In this document: one piece after another, positions 1 through 10,119 of the stretch
Position numbering within the stretch: position 1 is the stretch's first letter
Layout of the letters: every line of letters begins with the position of its first letter
Assembly: GCF_902364365.1 (NCBI RefSeq)
Contig: NZ_CABJDN010000007.1
Coordinates: forward strand, 186,001-250,000
Reading direction: 5' to 3'
DNA from: Bacteroides intestinalis
GTDB lineage: Bacteria > Bacteroidota > Bacteroidia > Bacteroidales > Bacteroidaceae
Length of the DNA stretch: 64,000 bases
Translations under genes and position numbers: made by a program
Notes under the pieces: model-generated
The model's database searches: none
What the model saw: the letters and a program-made list of their open reading frames with translations, nothing else
What the model was told of the DNA's origin: nothing

Positions 1-1023
1 ATTGCTGTAGATATTATACAAGGCATTTACATTGGCTGTATAGCGTTGAACCGAGCTTTGTTTGGTCCATCCCGGATCGTTCATGACACTAAGTGATGTG
101 TAATAAGAGGCTTTTTCTGTACCGCTTGACATACTGATCGCATGGTTTTGTGAAACAGAACTATTGAACAGATAATCAAACCAGTCTGTGTTTCGGTACT
201 CGGCTTGTTGCAAATAGGCATTGATTGCCTTAGTTGTATTGGGCAAACCAAAGCCACCACTTGAAGTGTAGTCATTAATCAAATGATACATTTTACCATA
301 GACACCACTGTCAGATGCACGATAAACATTTGAGAAGTTTAAGTAGCCAGCATTTGCCATCTCCTTGAATACTCCCATCTGCTCTTGTGAATTCATGATA
401 TTGAAATTGGTATAGCTGGGCTTCATTCGCATCGTAAATTCACCGGTATAACTAATTTTGTTGGAACCAGCTTTACCCTTCTTTGTTGTTACAACGATTA
501 CACCTGCCATTGCGCGTGCACCATAGATAGAAGTGGCCGATCCATCTTTCAAAATCTGGAAACTTTCAATATCATCCGCATTCAATCCTGAAATGGCTGA
601 ACTAATCAACGTAACTGCGTCACCGGATGACAAATCATCAGCACTAACCTCGGTAACATCCTCCATAATAACCCCATCTACTACCCACAGCGGCTTAGAA
701 CTACCATAAATAGAAGTAGCTCCACGTACGCGGATTTTAGGAGCTGTACCAAATGTACCGGAGACATTCTGAACGGATACACCAGCAGCACGCCCTTCCA
801 GTGCACGACTTATTTCAGGCAAGCCGTCTAATTTTACATCATCGGCAGATAATTTTGATGTAGCACCAGTAAAAAGACGTTTGTCCATACGCTGCATACC
901 AGTAACCACAACTTCCTGAAGCATTTCGCTGTCGATTTTCATCGTAACTTTTAAGTGCGGTTTGATACTTACTTCTTCCGTTTTCATACCAATGTAAGAA
1001 ATATGCAATGTTTTCGCAGAACT
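1..1023 (-). CDS. Silent SusC-like TonB-dependent receptor body 1 (partial at window edge, lacks 5' end)
   Basis: Reading leftward, the frame opens at the shared recombination site (residues SSAKTLHISYIGM) and continues with the C-terminal strand of the carboxypeptidase-regulatory-like domain, then a plug domain (RVRGATSIYG, PLWVVDGV, ILKDGSATSIYGARA, GVIVVTTKKGK). It runs off the left edge in the barrel. There is no signal peptide, no start codon in the homologous position and an in-frame stop just upstream of the site, so this copy should be silent until inversion supplies the 5' end. SusC proteins import glycans or peptides across the outer membrane with a SusD partner, which here would lie outside the window. 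The first internal Met (985-987) is not a credible natural start. Family call firm; silence is inferred. Confidence 0.8.
1010..1023 (-). repeat. Shufflon recombination site of silent body 1
   Basis: Minus-strand AGTTCTGCGAAAAC. The same 14 bases occur at the start of the other two silent SusC bodies and, with one A to G change, inside the complete SusC gene in the opposite orientation. Sequence identity falls off on both sides, as expected of a crossover core. Confidence 0.75.
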
Positions 1024-1029
1024 AAGTAG

Positions 1030-1546
1030 GTTGCATTTTGTTGATAATCAACAATAAATATATATTTACAGAACTCAAATCAAGACAATTATAATTTATT
1101 AAATATCTAGTAACTAGATATATACAAAACATGAGCATATATTTGTATCTACCTAAAAGTTCTTCTGTTTGATTTTCAAACACCTAGTAATTAGTCAGTT
1201 ACTGTTTGATTGTGAATATAAATGAGCGATAAAACCAATACTATAGGTTCAGGTAGAAATTCAAATGTATGAAATACTTAAATTTTCTACCCAAACCAGA
1301 TTGGTAAATTGCATGCATATCAATAAACTACCATCTAGTCTTGATTTTTCAACAAAAGAGTATTATATGCAGTTGAGTTTAATACGAACAATTTCATTCT
1401 CACAAACAACAAATAACTGTATCGGTAAAAACGATAAATAGAACATTTATTCTAACTTGCAATTAGCCTATATTAAATCAATATTTATTCTCTTATATAA
1501 TAATGAATTACAGGTTTAATTAGAGAAAATAAATATAAGAAAACAT
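1030..1546. other. AT-rich non-coding stretch upstream of silent body 1
   Basis: No credible reading frame. Immediately next to the site (about 1024-1052) the minus strand carries a motif shared with the other silent copies, GATTAT followed by AAAAT. The rest is AT-rich with no gene, RNA or clear promoter that I can recognise. Confidence 0.5.
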
Positions 1547-1574
1547 CCTAAAAGTTTTATATAAAACTTTTAGG
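1547..1574 (-). terminator. Perfect palindrome, probable terminator
   Basis: A 28-base perfect palindrome with half-site CCTAAAAGTTTTAT, about 40 bases past the end of the susD remnant. On the minus strand it is followed by a T-rich run, which fits an intrinsic terminator for the leftward-reading operon. Confidence 0.6.
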
Positions 1575-1612
1575 GGGCATTTTATCTAAAACAACTTTAT
1601 TTTAAGAAGACC

Positions 1613-2345
1613 TTATTCGTATCCCAGATTCTGTTGTCCTTGAATATTAGGGTTAACATCAACTTCTGCTTGTGGAATAGCTAATATTATTCTGTAATCA
1701 TTCCAGTTCGGAGATATTAAATCCGTTGAATTTAAGTAATGATCAGTGCCTTCACCTGGTGTTTTTTCACGGTTTAGGGTTAATCCCAGTCGCATAGTAT
1801 CGTAGAAGCGATGACTTTCCATGACCAGTTCCTTTCTTCTTTTTTTCAAAGTTAATTCAGAAACTGCACGTTTCCGAATTTTATTCAAATAGAAATCAGC
1901 TTTATTCTAGTTGGGAGTTGATTTTTTCAGTGCAGCTTCAGCTGCTATTAAGTAGATATCTGATAAGCGAAGTAACGCGTACATTATTAACCGGTAATCT
2001 TCCATTCTGGCCTGGATATTTATTGATAAACCTTATCTCTTCATTATTATCCACTTCAAAAAGTCCTGTACCTACATTATTTCTTATTACCTAAAGGTCA
2101 GAAGAAAAATTATAAACAATAGTAAAATTGTGTTTACTTCAAGATGATTTAGAACATAACTAAGGCTAATTACTAACAGGATGGAGGCAATTTATAGTTC
2201 TTTTTTCTATACATCACTTTTCATTAGAGTCTTATGGAAAAGTTATAATACTTACCTCGTCTTGAGCTGTATAATTAAATCCAAGTGGTGTATTGATTAC
2301 AGAATCAATTATTAAGGCATTTAATGTCCGTTTTAACAGGAATGA
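1613..2345 (-). pseudogene. Decayed susD remnant
   Basis: The C-terminal part reads as SusD (ELVMESHRFYDTMRLG, then NWNDYRIILAIPQAEVDVNPN and the usual QGQQNLGYE ending). Upstream, LRLSDIYLIAAEAALKK, a signature SusD helix, is in the same frame but separated by a TAG stop. Further upstream KYPGQNGRLPVNN is in another frame, so at least one frameshift lies near 1975-1985. A last recognisable segment (TLNALIIDSVINTPLGFNY) extends to about 2340. The N-terminal half with the lipoprotein signal is absent. It lies downstream of an intact susD (2518-4155), so it is probably left over from a former receptor module whose susC was lost. Confidence 0.75.
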
Positions 2346-2386
2346 TGCTTTTCAACTAACCAATTTCATAATAAAACAGCAATGAA

Positions 2387-2408
2387 GGGAATGTCATTGA
2401 ACATTCCC
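2387..2408 (-). terminator. Hairpin downstream of susD 2
   Basis: GGGAATGT, a 6-base loop, then ACATTCCC, located 110 bases past the stop of the SusD gene at 2518-4155. The T-run on the minus strand is weak, so this may be a terminator or only an mRNA 3' hairpin. Confidence 0.4.
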
Positions 2409-2517
2409 TCCACTAAAACAAAACACTTTATTTATAAGTCCAGTAAAACCTGTTGACGGAATTATAGTTCATATCGGTATGGTAATAAATTAATTCCGCC
2501 AATATGTTCTGATGGAA

Positions 2518-4155
2518 TTATTTTCCTGCAAGATTCAATTCATCGTTGTAATCGGTTTCATTCAAGGGTACATCCCAAGTCCATTTGTTTGCACCATCAG
2601 CTGGAATCGTTTTCGCAATGGAAATATGTGCATTACCTCCATCAGCGAATCCTTTACGCACTACAGAACGATTCCATCTTTTGTAATCACTCCAGGCAAA
2701 GCCTTCACCCCAAAGTTCAAGTTCACGATAATCCATGATTTCGTTCCAGAGGGCTTCACCGGTTTTCGTGCAAGTGTATTCAGGATTACGTCCAGAGGTA
2801 GCGTTTAATTCTATTAAAGCAACTTGTGCATCCGGTTCATTGTTCAAGAAGTAGTTGGCTTCCGCTTCAATCAATACCATTTCTGATGAACGAATGAAAG
2901 GCAGATAGCTTACCCCCGGAGTATCAAATACATAGAATTTCAACTGTCCGCCCAAATACATATAGCCAGATTGATAAGGAGCGGCAAGTCCACTTACCGC
3001 CATTCTCTGGCAATACTCTGCAGCGTCTTCCCAAAGCAAGTCAGCTTCTTCGCCTTTACCCAGTCCAAGAATACCGTAAGTCAAATCCATGGCTGAGCCA
3101 TCATTAAAATCATAGCCGGGGAATTTGTCTTCTGTCAAGAACAGCGCTTTGCGGGCATCATTGTCCGGGATGCGGTTAATAAGCTCACGCCCAATGGCCC
3201 CAGCACCAGTATTGTTTGCACTCGCATAATATCCGTTACAAGCAAACTGAGTACCATAACTCCAATACCAATTATTTTCTTGCGAACCGCCGAAACAACC
3301 GAAAATCCACTCACTCGTCGGATTGCAGAAACCAGATTGATATTCAGCGTTACTCATAAGCGGATAGTTTTGGCGGGCGAGTTTGGCTTCGGACAGAGCT
3401 TTGGTGTAATCTTGTTTAGTTATAGCAGCACGAGCATAGACTGCATGAGCAACATTTACATTCGGCATCCATACTTGTGCGGCATCACGGTCCATACCAC
3501 TCTGGTTATACAAGGCAATTGCTTCATCCAAATCTTTGTAGATTTGAACATACGTCTCAGCCAGAGTAGCATAGCCTTGTCCGCCAGTGGATTCATCAAT
3601 ACGGAGCACGAGTCCTTGTGAAGCGCCGTTATTGGAATCCTGCCATCGCCAACAGTAATAGTGCACTAACTTTTCGAAAGCGTATGCGCGGAAAGTCAGT
3701 GCTGAAGCCTTGACAAAATCTTTTTCAGTTTGAAGTCCTTCAGCATTATCAATATTGGCAAGAATAGTGTTCGCATTACCAATGATAGTATAATAGTAGT
3801 ACCATGCGTATGCGTCATAAATAGAGTTAGTGCGTGTATGGAATTCTTGATTATGAATAGGTGACCATCCGGAAGCATACATATTATATAAGTAATTCTC
3901 GCTCGGATAGTTTTCATAATGAGCCATGATGTTATTTTCGCCTGCAAATCCCTGACCAAAATAATACTGCTGTGTAGTCATAATTTTGGCTATACCGTTC
4001 AATGCTTTCATTGCATTTGCCGTGGTCCCTACGGCATCGGATGCTCCCGTTGAATCGGTGGGAGCGGTATCCAAATAGTCACCGGCACAGGAGGACACTA
4101 ACACCATACATGCCAATAGGCTACCTGTGAACAATTTATTGAGTATTTTTTTCAT
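2518..4155 (-). CDS. SusD/RagB-family nutrient-binding lipoprotein (partner of silent SusC 2)
   Basis: 545 residues beginning with a lipoprotein signal (MKKILNKLFTGSLLACMVLVSSC, Cys about residue 23). The SusD fold is visible in the tetratricopeptide-like helices (KASALTFRAYAFEKLVHYYCWRW, near 150-170), SSEMVLIEAEANYFL and the C-terminal ELELWGEGFAWSDYKRWNRS. SusD proteins are surface lipoproteins that cap the SusC barrel and bind substrate; the substrate cannot be read from sequence. It starts 28 bases after the stop of the SusC body at 4184-7187 and would be co-transcribed with it, so it should be expressed only when that body is joined to the promoter. The gene itself is intact. Confidence 0.93.
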   Translation of the reverse strand: MKKILNKLFTGSLLACMVLVSSCAGDYLDTAPTDSTGASDAVGTTANAMKALNGIAKIMTTQQYYFGQGFAGENNIMAHYENYPSENYLYNMYASGWSPIHNQEFHTRTNSIYDAYAWYYYYTIIGNANTILANIDNAEGLQTEKDFVKASALTFRAYAFEKLVHYYCWRWQDSNNGASQGLVLRIDESTGGQGYATLAETYVQIYKDLDEAIALYNQSGMDRDAAQVWMPNVNVAHAVYARAAITKQDYTKALSEAKLARQNYPLMSNAEYQSGFCNPTSEWIFGCFGGSQENNWYWSYGTQFACNGYYASANNTGAGAIGRELINRIPDNDARKALFLTEDKFPGYDFNDGSAMDLTYGILGLGKGEEADLLWEDAAEYCQRMAVSGLAAPYQSGYMYLGGQLKFYVFDTPGVSYLPFIRSSEMVLIEAEANYFLNNEPDAQVALIELNATSGRNPEYTCTKTGEALWNEIMDYRELELWGEGFAWSDYKRWNRSVVRKGFADGGNAHISIAKTIPADGANKWTWDVPLNETDYNDELNLAGK

Positions 4156-4183
4156 TTCTAATACGAATTATATGGTTATATCT

Positions 4184-7150
4184 TTAGAATTTTACAGTCA
4201 AACCGAAATTATATACACGGGCTGTCACATACGTATCATCCGAACCTCCATTAAACGAATATTGCGGATTTAGTCCCTTGCGTGAGGTTAGTGTAAAAAG
4301 GTTTTCTACACCGGCAGTCAACGACAACCCTTCCAATCCCATGTTCTTCAGCCAACTCTTAGGTAGACTGTAAGACAGGTTCAAATTCTTGAAAACCAAA
4401 TAAGAAGAGCTGGTTAACCAACGGTCGCTGGCGGCATTCAAGTCGGATGACTTATGAAAATCGGCACGCGGAGTTCCATTCGGATTGATGCGGTTGGCGG
4501 AAGTTTCTGTCATACCGGTGGGAACTTCTTTCCAAGAATTTAGGATATCCTTATGGTAAGCGTTACCAGAAGCACCTGATTCGGATACTCCCATCAGGCT
4601 AGCATAACTGCCATCATATGTCTTGCCACCTAAAGAATAGGTGAACAACATATTCAAATCCCAATTCCTCCAAGAAAGCGCCGAACTGATGGATCCATAG
4701 ACTGTGGGAAGTGCGCTACCTGCCCAATCACGTTTGGCGTATGAAGTGGCAGTGGCATAATCTGTACCATTGATGGTAGTCAATGCACCAGCTTCTTCGG
4801 CAGTAGCCTTCTTATCCGGATCCAGTGTATAGAGAGAAGTACCAGTCATCTGGTCCACGCCTTCGAAGTGGTAAGTGTACCATTCGTAGATGGAATGCCC
4901 TTCAGAATAGTTCTGCATACCGTGCAGAATATCTTTTCCGTCAGGCAGTTTCACAATTTTATTCTTCAAGAAAGTAGCGTCCACGCCAAGGTTCCATTTC
5001 CAGTCGTTATTATTGATAATGTCAGCATTCAAAGAGATTTCCCAACCACGGTTGGAAACGGTACCGATATTCTTGTATTGTGTCAGGTTCATCGGGGCAG
5101 TATCAGCAACCCAAGGATAAGAGCCAGCCGAAAGCGGCAGACGAACCTCAAATAGTAGATCTTTAGAGCGCTTGTCGAAGTAGCCTATTTGGAAGTTCAG
5201 GCGGTTAAACAGACGTCCTTCTACAGCGATGTCTACGGTCTGAGTCGTTTCCCATTTAATATCCGGTGCAGAAAGTGACTGTTTTACCAACGCAGCTTCA
5301 CCACCGTTCTTGTCGATAGTATAAAGAGCCATATGTCCATAAAGGCTGACGCCCATATTGTTGCCCACTTCACCGTAGGAAGCACGCAGTTTTAATGCAT
5401 CTAACCAGTCAACATCTTGCAAAAAAGATTCCTGTTTCATGTTCCAACTTGCACCTACGGAGTAGAAATTACCCCAACGGTTATCTTTGTGGAAACGTGA
5501 AGAACCGTCACGACGGAACGAACCTTCCAAGAAATAGCGATCATCATAGTTGTATTTCAGACGTGCCAGATAAGATTCCGTTTTGTCTTCATCATCACTT
5601 CCTGCGAAATAAGAGTTATTGAGAAAGTTACCCATAGTAAGATTTCCATCTACTGCCATGCCGGTATTCATTCCTGCTGTATATTTACGTTCCCAACTGT
5701 AGCTTTCGTGAGCTGCCATAACTTCAACATTATGTACGTTATTGAACTGGTAGCTCCAATTTACGATTTCTTGCAAGGTCGTGGTTCTGTACTGGTAAGC
5801 ATAGCTAGTCAAACGACCACCGTTGGTAGCACCGTCACCTATTTCCGGATTGTCGTACTTCTTATTATTGGAAGTACTGTTATTTAGGTCACCTTTTACA
5901 GTCAATGACACTCCATAAGGTAATGAGATTGTGGCAAAAGCTTGTCCGCCTAATACGTTACGTACGCTTTCCTGCTTGTTGAACAACATTTCATATGCTA
6001 TATGGCGGTTGCTTAAATAAGGGGAAGTAGTATCATATATTTTGTCTCCTGCAGCGTCCAATTGATATGTGCCATCAGCATTGTGTAAATAAACAGGATA
6101 TACCGGCGCCATATAGCGGGCTATGTAAAATGGATTGGCATACGCATTACCGCTGGCATTACTATTATAGTTGCGTTTAGTCCAAGATCCTGTAAGATTT
6201 ACACCTCCCTTAAACCATTTGTTGGGAGTATAAGTAGTATTGATACGGCCTGAGAAACGTTCATAACCGGTAGCCTTCACATATCCTTTTTCATTCAAAT
6301 AGCCTACGGACGAATATACATTATATTTTTGTCCAGATGCAGCAGCTGACAAGTTATATTCTTGGCGATGTCCGTTACGTTCAATGGCATCCTGCCAGTC
6401 AAGGTCGTCATAACCAGTCAGACGAGTAGCTATCAGCTTTCCGTTATTGTCGAACAGTTTATCGTCAGCAGCATTATAAATGTTTCTACCGATGGACTCA
6501 CTGATTAGGTGGCTCGTAGCATATGCGGCCGCCTCGCTTTCTGACATCCCGGTATTGCTCATCATAGAGTTTTTCTTGGCCATCCAACTTGCTTCCATCC
6601 AACGGTCTGCATCCAGACGTTCATACTCAGAAATACCTCTGTTGTATATACCCTGATTTACCTGTAGTGTAATGCTTGGTTTGTTAGTATTACGTCCACT
6701 TTTGGTCGTAATGAGGACTACACCATTAGCAGCACGGTTACCATATAATGCAGCTGAGGCGGCATCTTTCAAGATGGACATGCTCTCAATATCGTTAGAG
6801 TTTAGTTCGGCCATATTTCCATCAAAAGGAACTCCATCTACTACATACAGAGGACTTGAAGCACCTGACACCAATGTACCGAAACCGCGGATGCGAATCT
6901 CGGGAGCTTGTCCCGGTTCGCCATAGGTATTATTTACTTGTACGCCCGGTGCGGCACCTTCAAGTGCGCCGGTCACACTGGTTGTAATACGTTTCTCGAT
7001 CTTTTTATTGTCAACTACCGAAATAGAACCTGTCAATGATTCTTTTTTAGCGGTACCGTAGGCAATTACCACAACTTCGTCCAAAGCTTCGGCATTGCCT
7101 CTCATTACAACCTTCAAGTTAGGTTTGACTGCAACCTCCTGTGTCTGCAT
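4184..7150 (-). CDS. Silent SusC-like TonB-dependent receptor body 2 (lacks signal peptide and N-terminal domain)
   Basis: At least 988 residues from an internal Met, but homologous coding reads on to 7187 (SSAKTLQISFIGMQ). Visible parts are a TonB-box-like segment (LDEVVVIAYGT), the plug (RIRGFGTL, PLYVVDGVPFDGN, ILKDAASAALYGNRAANGVVLITTK), the long barrel with FRRDGSSRFHKDNRWG, and the C-terminal strand ending GLTVKF. The complete SusC at 15787 has about 70 more N-terminal residues (secretion signal plus regulatory-like domain). These are missing here, and the sequence diverges abruptly at the shared 14-bp site. The body is intact over its whole length, which argues that it is used as a cassette and is not a dead gene. 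It is followed directly by its susD. Confidence 0.9.
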   Translation of the reverse strand: MQTQEVAVKPNLKVVMRGNAEALDEVVVIAYGTAKKESLTGSISVVDNKKIEKRITTSVTGALEGAAPGVQVNNTYGEPGQAPEIRIRGFGTLVSGASSPLYVVDGVPFDGNMAELNSNDIESMSILKDAASAALYGNRAANGVVLITTKSGRNTNKPSITLQVNQGIYNRGISEYERLDADRWMEASWMAKKNSMMSNTGMSESEAAAYATSHLISESIGRNIYNAADDKLFDNNGKLIATRLTGYDDLDWQDAIERNGHRQEYNLSAAASGQKYNVYSSVGYLNEKGYVKATGYERFSGRINTTYTPNKWFKGGVNLTGSWTKRNYNSNASGNAYANPFYIARYMAPVYPVYLHNADGTYQLDAAGDKIYDTTSPYLSNRHIAYEMLFNKQESVRNVLGGQAFATISLPYGVSLTVKGDLNNSTSNNKKYDNPEIGDGATNGGRLTSYAYQYRTTTLQEIVNWSYQFNNVHNVEVMAAHESYSWERKYTAGMNTGMAVDGNLTMGNFLNNSYFAGSDDEDKTESYLARLKYNYDDRYFLEGSFRRDGSSRFHKDNRWGNFYSVGASWNMKQESFLQDVDWLDALKLRASYGEVGNNMGVSLYGHMALYTIDKNGGEAALVKQSLSAPDIKWETTQTVDIAVEGRLFNRLNFQIGYFDKRSKDLLFEVRLPLSAGSYPWVADTAPMNLTQYKNIGTVSNRGWEISLNADIINNNDWKWNLGVDATFLKNKIVKLPDGKDILHGMQNYSEGHSIYEWYTYHFEGVDQMTGTSLYTLDPDKKATAEEAGALTTINGTDYATATSYAKRDWAGSALPTVYGSISSALSWRNWDLNMLFTYSLGGKTYDGSYASLMGVSESGASGNAYHKDILNSWKEVPTGMTETSANRINPNGTPRADFHKSSDLNAASDRWLTSSSYLVFKNLNLSYSLPKSWLKNMGLEGLSLTAGVENLFTLTSRKGLNPQYSFNGGSDDTYVTARVYNFGLTVKF

Positions 7151-7173
7151 ACCAATAAACGAAATCTGAAGCG

Positions 7174-7187
7174 TTTTCGCAGAACTA
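7174..7187 (-). repeat. Shufflon recombination site of silent body 2
   Basis: Minus-strand AGTTCTGCGAAAAC, identical to the sites of silent bodies 1 and 3 and inverted relative to the site at 15988-16001. Confidence 0.75.
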
Positions 7188-7189
7188 AT

Positions 7190-7610
7190 GCGGTGTTTAT
7201 TTTATTAATAATCAACTAATTAGCATGTCTTAAAGAACTAAATATTATGTATTTCCTATTTTATAATTATTTGTATATAAGCATTTTATATATACATGAA
7301 TTCATTAAATTCTACTAGTATTATCCCATATTTAGAAAGTATTATATTGAATTTCAGCAATATACCGCTTTCATTAAAGTATAAATGAACTATTAAACAA
7401 TTACTGTGCGTTTAATTCACTGCACGAATGTACAAAATAATAAATAATTGAAAGTTAATTCTGATTAGCAGTTCATGTATAGAGGCAAATATAATTTAAA
7501 GTATATATTTTTCAGTAAAAAGTCATCATTCACCTTTTAGAGAAAAATATTTAAAAGAACAAGAGACAAGAAAAACAGAAAAGCGAAAACTAAATAGTAT
7601 AATTTATAAA
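7190..7610. other. AT-rich non-coding stretch upstream of silent body 2
   Basis: Directly beyond the site the minus strand reads GATTATTAATAAAAT, close to the motif beside the other silent sites. I see no gene or RNA in the remainder. Confidence 0.5.
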
Positions 7611-7645
7611 GAAAAGCTACCTCAAGATAAAAATGAGGTAGCCTT
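7611..7645 (-). terminator. Intrinsic terminator of silent operon 3
   Basis: The stem GCTACCTCA/TGAGGTAGC (7616-7624 with 7634-7642) is followed on the minus strand by TTTTCTTT. It closes the leftward operon SusC 3, SusD 3 and lipoprotein. Confidence 0.8.
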
Positions 7646-7717
7646 ATTCATATCTTTTGTATCAGATATACTCTGTTACAAACTTATTTCCCCAATAACA
7701 GAAGTAGTAGGAAACAA

Positions 7718-8524
7718 TTATTCCGGTAATTCTAATGTTTCTGTAAAACCACTGTATAAAATTCCATACCCACCTTCTACAGCAACAGCTCCACGCATTG
7801 CGAATAACAACTTATTGCCTTGACGTTGCATGTCGGTAGGAGTGAAATACACCATTCCATAAGTAGCATGTTTATATCCAGTAGCTTGTAAGTCCCAATT
7901 AACCAGAGTTTGGCCATCTTCACTCAATGTAAAGACCATGGGATATCCTTCTGTTATACAATCCGGCAACTTGTATATATTACCTTCTTTAGCTTTCAAT
8001 ATAGGCTGTTCCCATGCCTGGCCGAAAAGTTCTGAAGTATATATCCCGGTTCCGTAATCCTCCCATGTCAACTTTCTCTGAGCAGTTACAGTTATTTCAC
8101 CGGATTTAGAAGGTGACAATGCATCCTTGTCATCTATGGTCAGTACAATCTCATATTTGCCAGTAGCGCTCAAGTCATCTATAGAACCGAAAGCTAATTC
8201 TGCGTATCCCACTGCTTCGCCTTTTGCAAAGGCTATATTGGAACTTTTCAAGGTGAATACACCTTCTTCTACTGTAGATTCATCCATGCTAATACCGACT
8301 GAAGCCTCTGCATCTGTATTTCCGCGATACACGGGAACCCGGATGATACCATTGTCTTCAGCACTTACTTCCACATTCATTTGAGTAGATGCAAAAGCTG
8401 CTTCAACTCCGTTTACACCATATTTCGTACCTTCTACATCTGTATCGCAGGAGGTAAAAGCTGCCAAACAGAGCAATATAGCAGCATATTTCTTTATTGT
8501 ATATAGTTTCATATTTTCCTTCAT
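7718..8524 (-). CDS. Calx-beta-like surface lipoprotein of silent operon 3
   Basis: 268 residues. A lipoprotein signal ends at LAAFTSC; the start could equally be the Met four codons in, at 8512, which gives a more typical signal. Residues about 40-130 have the alternating pattern of a Calx-beta or DUF1735-like Ig domain (VPVYRGNTDAEASVGISMD, YEIVLTIDDKDAL). The C-terminal part (LTWEDYGTGIYTSELFGQAW) is a small beta-rich domain seen in SusD-adjacent lipoproteins. It matches the third gene of the expressed operon (20335-21183) in position and general design but not closely in sequence. It probably assists substrate binding at the cell surface. The gene is 16 bases downstream of susD 3. Confidence 0.75.
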   Translation of the reverse strand: MKENMKLYTIKKYAAILLCLAAFTSCDTDVEGTKYGVNGVEAAFASTQMNVEVSAEDNGIIRVPVYRGNTDAEASVGISMDESTVEEGVFTLKSSNIAFAKGEAVGYAELAFGSIDDLSATGKYEIVLTIDDKDALSPSKSGEITVTAQRKLTWEDYGTGIYTSELFGQAWEQPILKAKEGNIYKLPDCITEGYPMVFTLSEDGQTLVNWDLQATGYKHATYGMVYFTPTDMQRQGNKLLFAMRGAVAVEGGYGILYSGFTETLELPE

Positions 8525-8540
8525 TATATAGGTTTATAAA

Positions 8541-10097
8541 TTATTGAACTATAGGATTCTGATCCGCAGAGGTAATATTCTCATTACCATCTATTTCAGA
8601 CTGCGGCAGAGGAAGGATAAATAATGGAGAAGCGGCATTAGTGTTCTTTGTCGTTACCTTCTCTGTATGATTAGAGCCTTCATAATTACGATTATACCCC
8701 AAACCTAAACGCTGCATATCGAAGATGCGTCCTACTTCACCCCAAAGTTCCACACGACGTTGGAATAAAATCTCATCCATTAATGTTTCCAAAGGAGCAT
8801 TAGTGTCAGAATTATAAGTATTTGCATCTGTACGGGCAGCTAAACGTTCCTCAAACTTACTATCTCTCGCGTTTCCTAAAGTTTTTATTGTGGTACGGGC
8901 AGCACCATATTCTTTCTGATGACATTCGGCTTCAGCCTTTATTAATATCATCTCTTCTGCTCTCATAAGTAAGTAATCACCCGTACGGGTAGTGTAATCT
9001 GCCATTTTAAACTTAATTTGGCAGTAACTCGTATAAGATGAAGCTGCCTTTTCTTCATCAGAAGGAATGGCCCCACGGAACCACGCTGTTTTACGCTCAT
9101 CTGTATCAGAAATCAGTTTATACAACCCTGTGCTTATGCATTGGCGTGCTTTAGAAGCATACATACCCGGTGCATCAGCATCCATATGCGAGAAGAAGCT
9201 TGCAAAACCACTGGACTGATCGGCTATAATTTCCATTCCCCATAAAACATCTGCTGTTTTTACACTATTATTCCCGCCCAATTCGGCTATAGTGGCAACT
9301 TTCAATGAAGGTTTCTTTAAGGCTTCAGCAGCTGCTGTCGCAGCACCTGCATAGTCATGTTGAGTAAGGCAGATACGGGCTTTTATGCCATTAGCTACAT
9401 AGTAATCTATATGAGATACATGCGTTTGCACTTTATTACTGATACTTCCTAACAGATCAATAGCTTTTTCTATATCAGAATTGATTTGAGTATAAACTCC
9501 CTGAACGGTTCCACGAGGGCTTCCCTCCGAACCGGCAACCGTTGCCCCTGTATACAAAGGTACACCGGGTGCATCCTCATGTCCTTTATACGTTTGTTGG
9601 TACAATTGTATCAGATAGTAATAGGCAAACGCACGCATGGCATAGGCCTGCCCTACAACGCTGTTCTTAAGTTCCGGATCGCCTCCCATTGTGTTTTCTG
9701 AAGCAATGATATAATTTACATTACTAACAATAGTATAATAGAAGTTCCAAATAGAATAAGGACGTCCAGCTTTATTTGAATAGTCTCCATGAACATTCAA
9801 ACGATAATCTTCATAAAACCAGCCTTGTCCCTGCTCTTTCATTAAATGATCTTCAGCCATCAGATCTCCGAGCAATTGGATAGCTGTCTGTCCGCAGTTT
9901 TCTGAGCCCCAGTTTGAACTCCACCCTGCTACATATAACATACGGTATACACCATTTATAGCAGTTTCTGCGCTACTTGCATCTGCAAATATCGTAGAAC
10001 CTGATACCTTGTCAGTCGGTTCCGTATTCAATTCATCGGCACATGAGCAGAATGCAAGAAGGCCGATTAAAGAAAATATATATAATACTTTTTTCAT
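8541..10097 (-). CDS. SusD/RagB-family lipoprotein (partner of silent SusC 3)
   Basis: 518 residues with lipoprotein signal MKKVLYIFSLIGLLAFCSC. SusD features are AIAGVYRML-like early helix AINGVYRMLYVAG, AYAMRAFAYYYLIQLYQQTY, YLLMRAEEMILIKAEAECHQ, and the C-terminal FQRRVELWGEVGRIFDMQRLG with PLPQSEIDGNENI. It sits 22 bases downstream of the SusC body at 10120-13083 and upstream of the lipoprotein, giving the order C, D, lipoprotein of the expressed module. Complete and apparently functional, but dependent on inversion for a promoter. Confidence 0.93.
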   Translation of the reverse strand: MKKVLYIFSLIGLLAFCSCADELNTEPTDKVSGSTIFADASSAETAINGVYRMLYVAGWSSNWGSENCGQTAIQLLGDLMAEDHLMKEQGQGWFYEDYRLNVHGDYSNKAGRPYSIWNFYYTIVSNVNYIIASENTMGGDPELKNSVVGQAYAMRAFAYYYLIQLYQQTYKGHEDAPGVPLYTGATVAGSEGSPRGTVQGVYTQINSDIEKAIDLLGSISNKVQTHVSHIDYYVANGIKARICLTQHDYAGAATAAAEALKKPSLKVATIAELGGNNSVKTADVLWGMEIIADQSSGFASFFSHMDADAPGMYASKARQCISTGLYKLISDTDERKTAWFRGAIPSDEEKAASSYTSYCQIKFKMADYTTRTGDYLLMRAEEMILIKAEAECHQKEYGAARTTIKTLGNARDSKFEERLAARTDANTYNSDTNAPLETLMDEILFQRRVELWGEVGRIFDMQRLGLGYNRNYEGSNHTEKVTTKNTNAASPLFILPLPQSEIDGNENITSADQNPIVQ

Positions 10098-10119
10098 CTT
10101 TTATATTATTTAATCAGGT

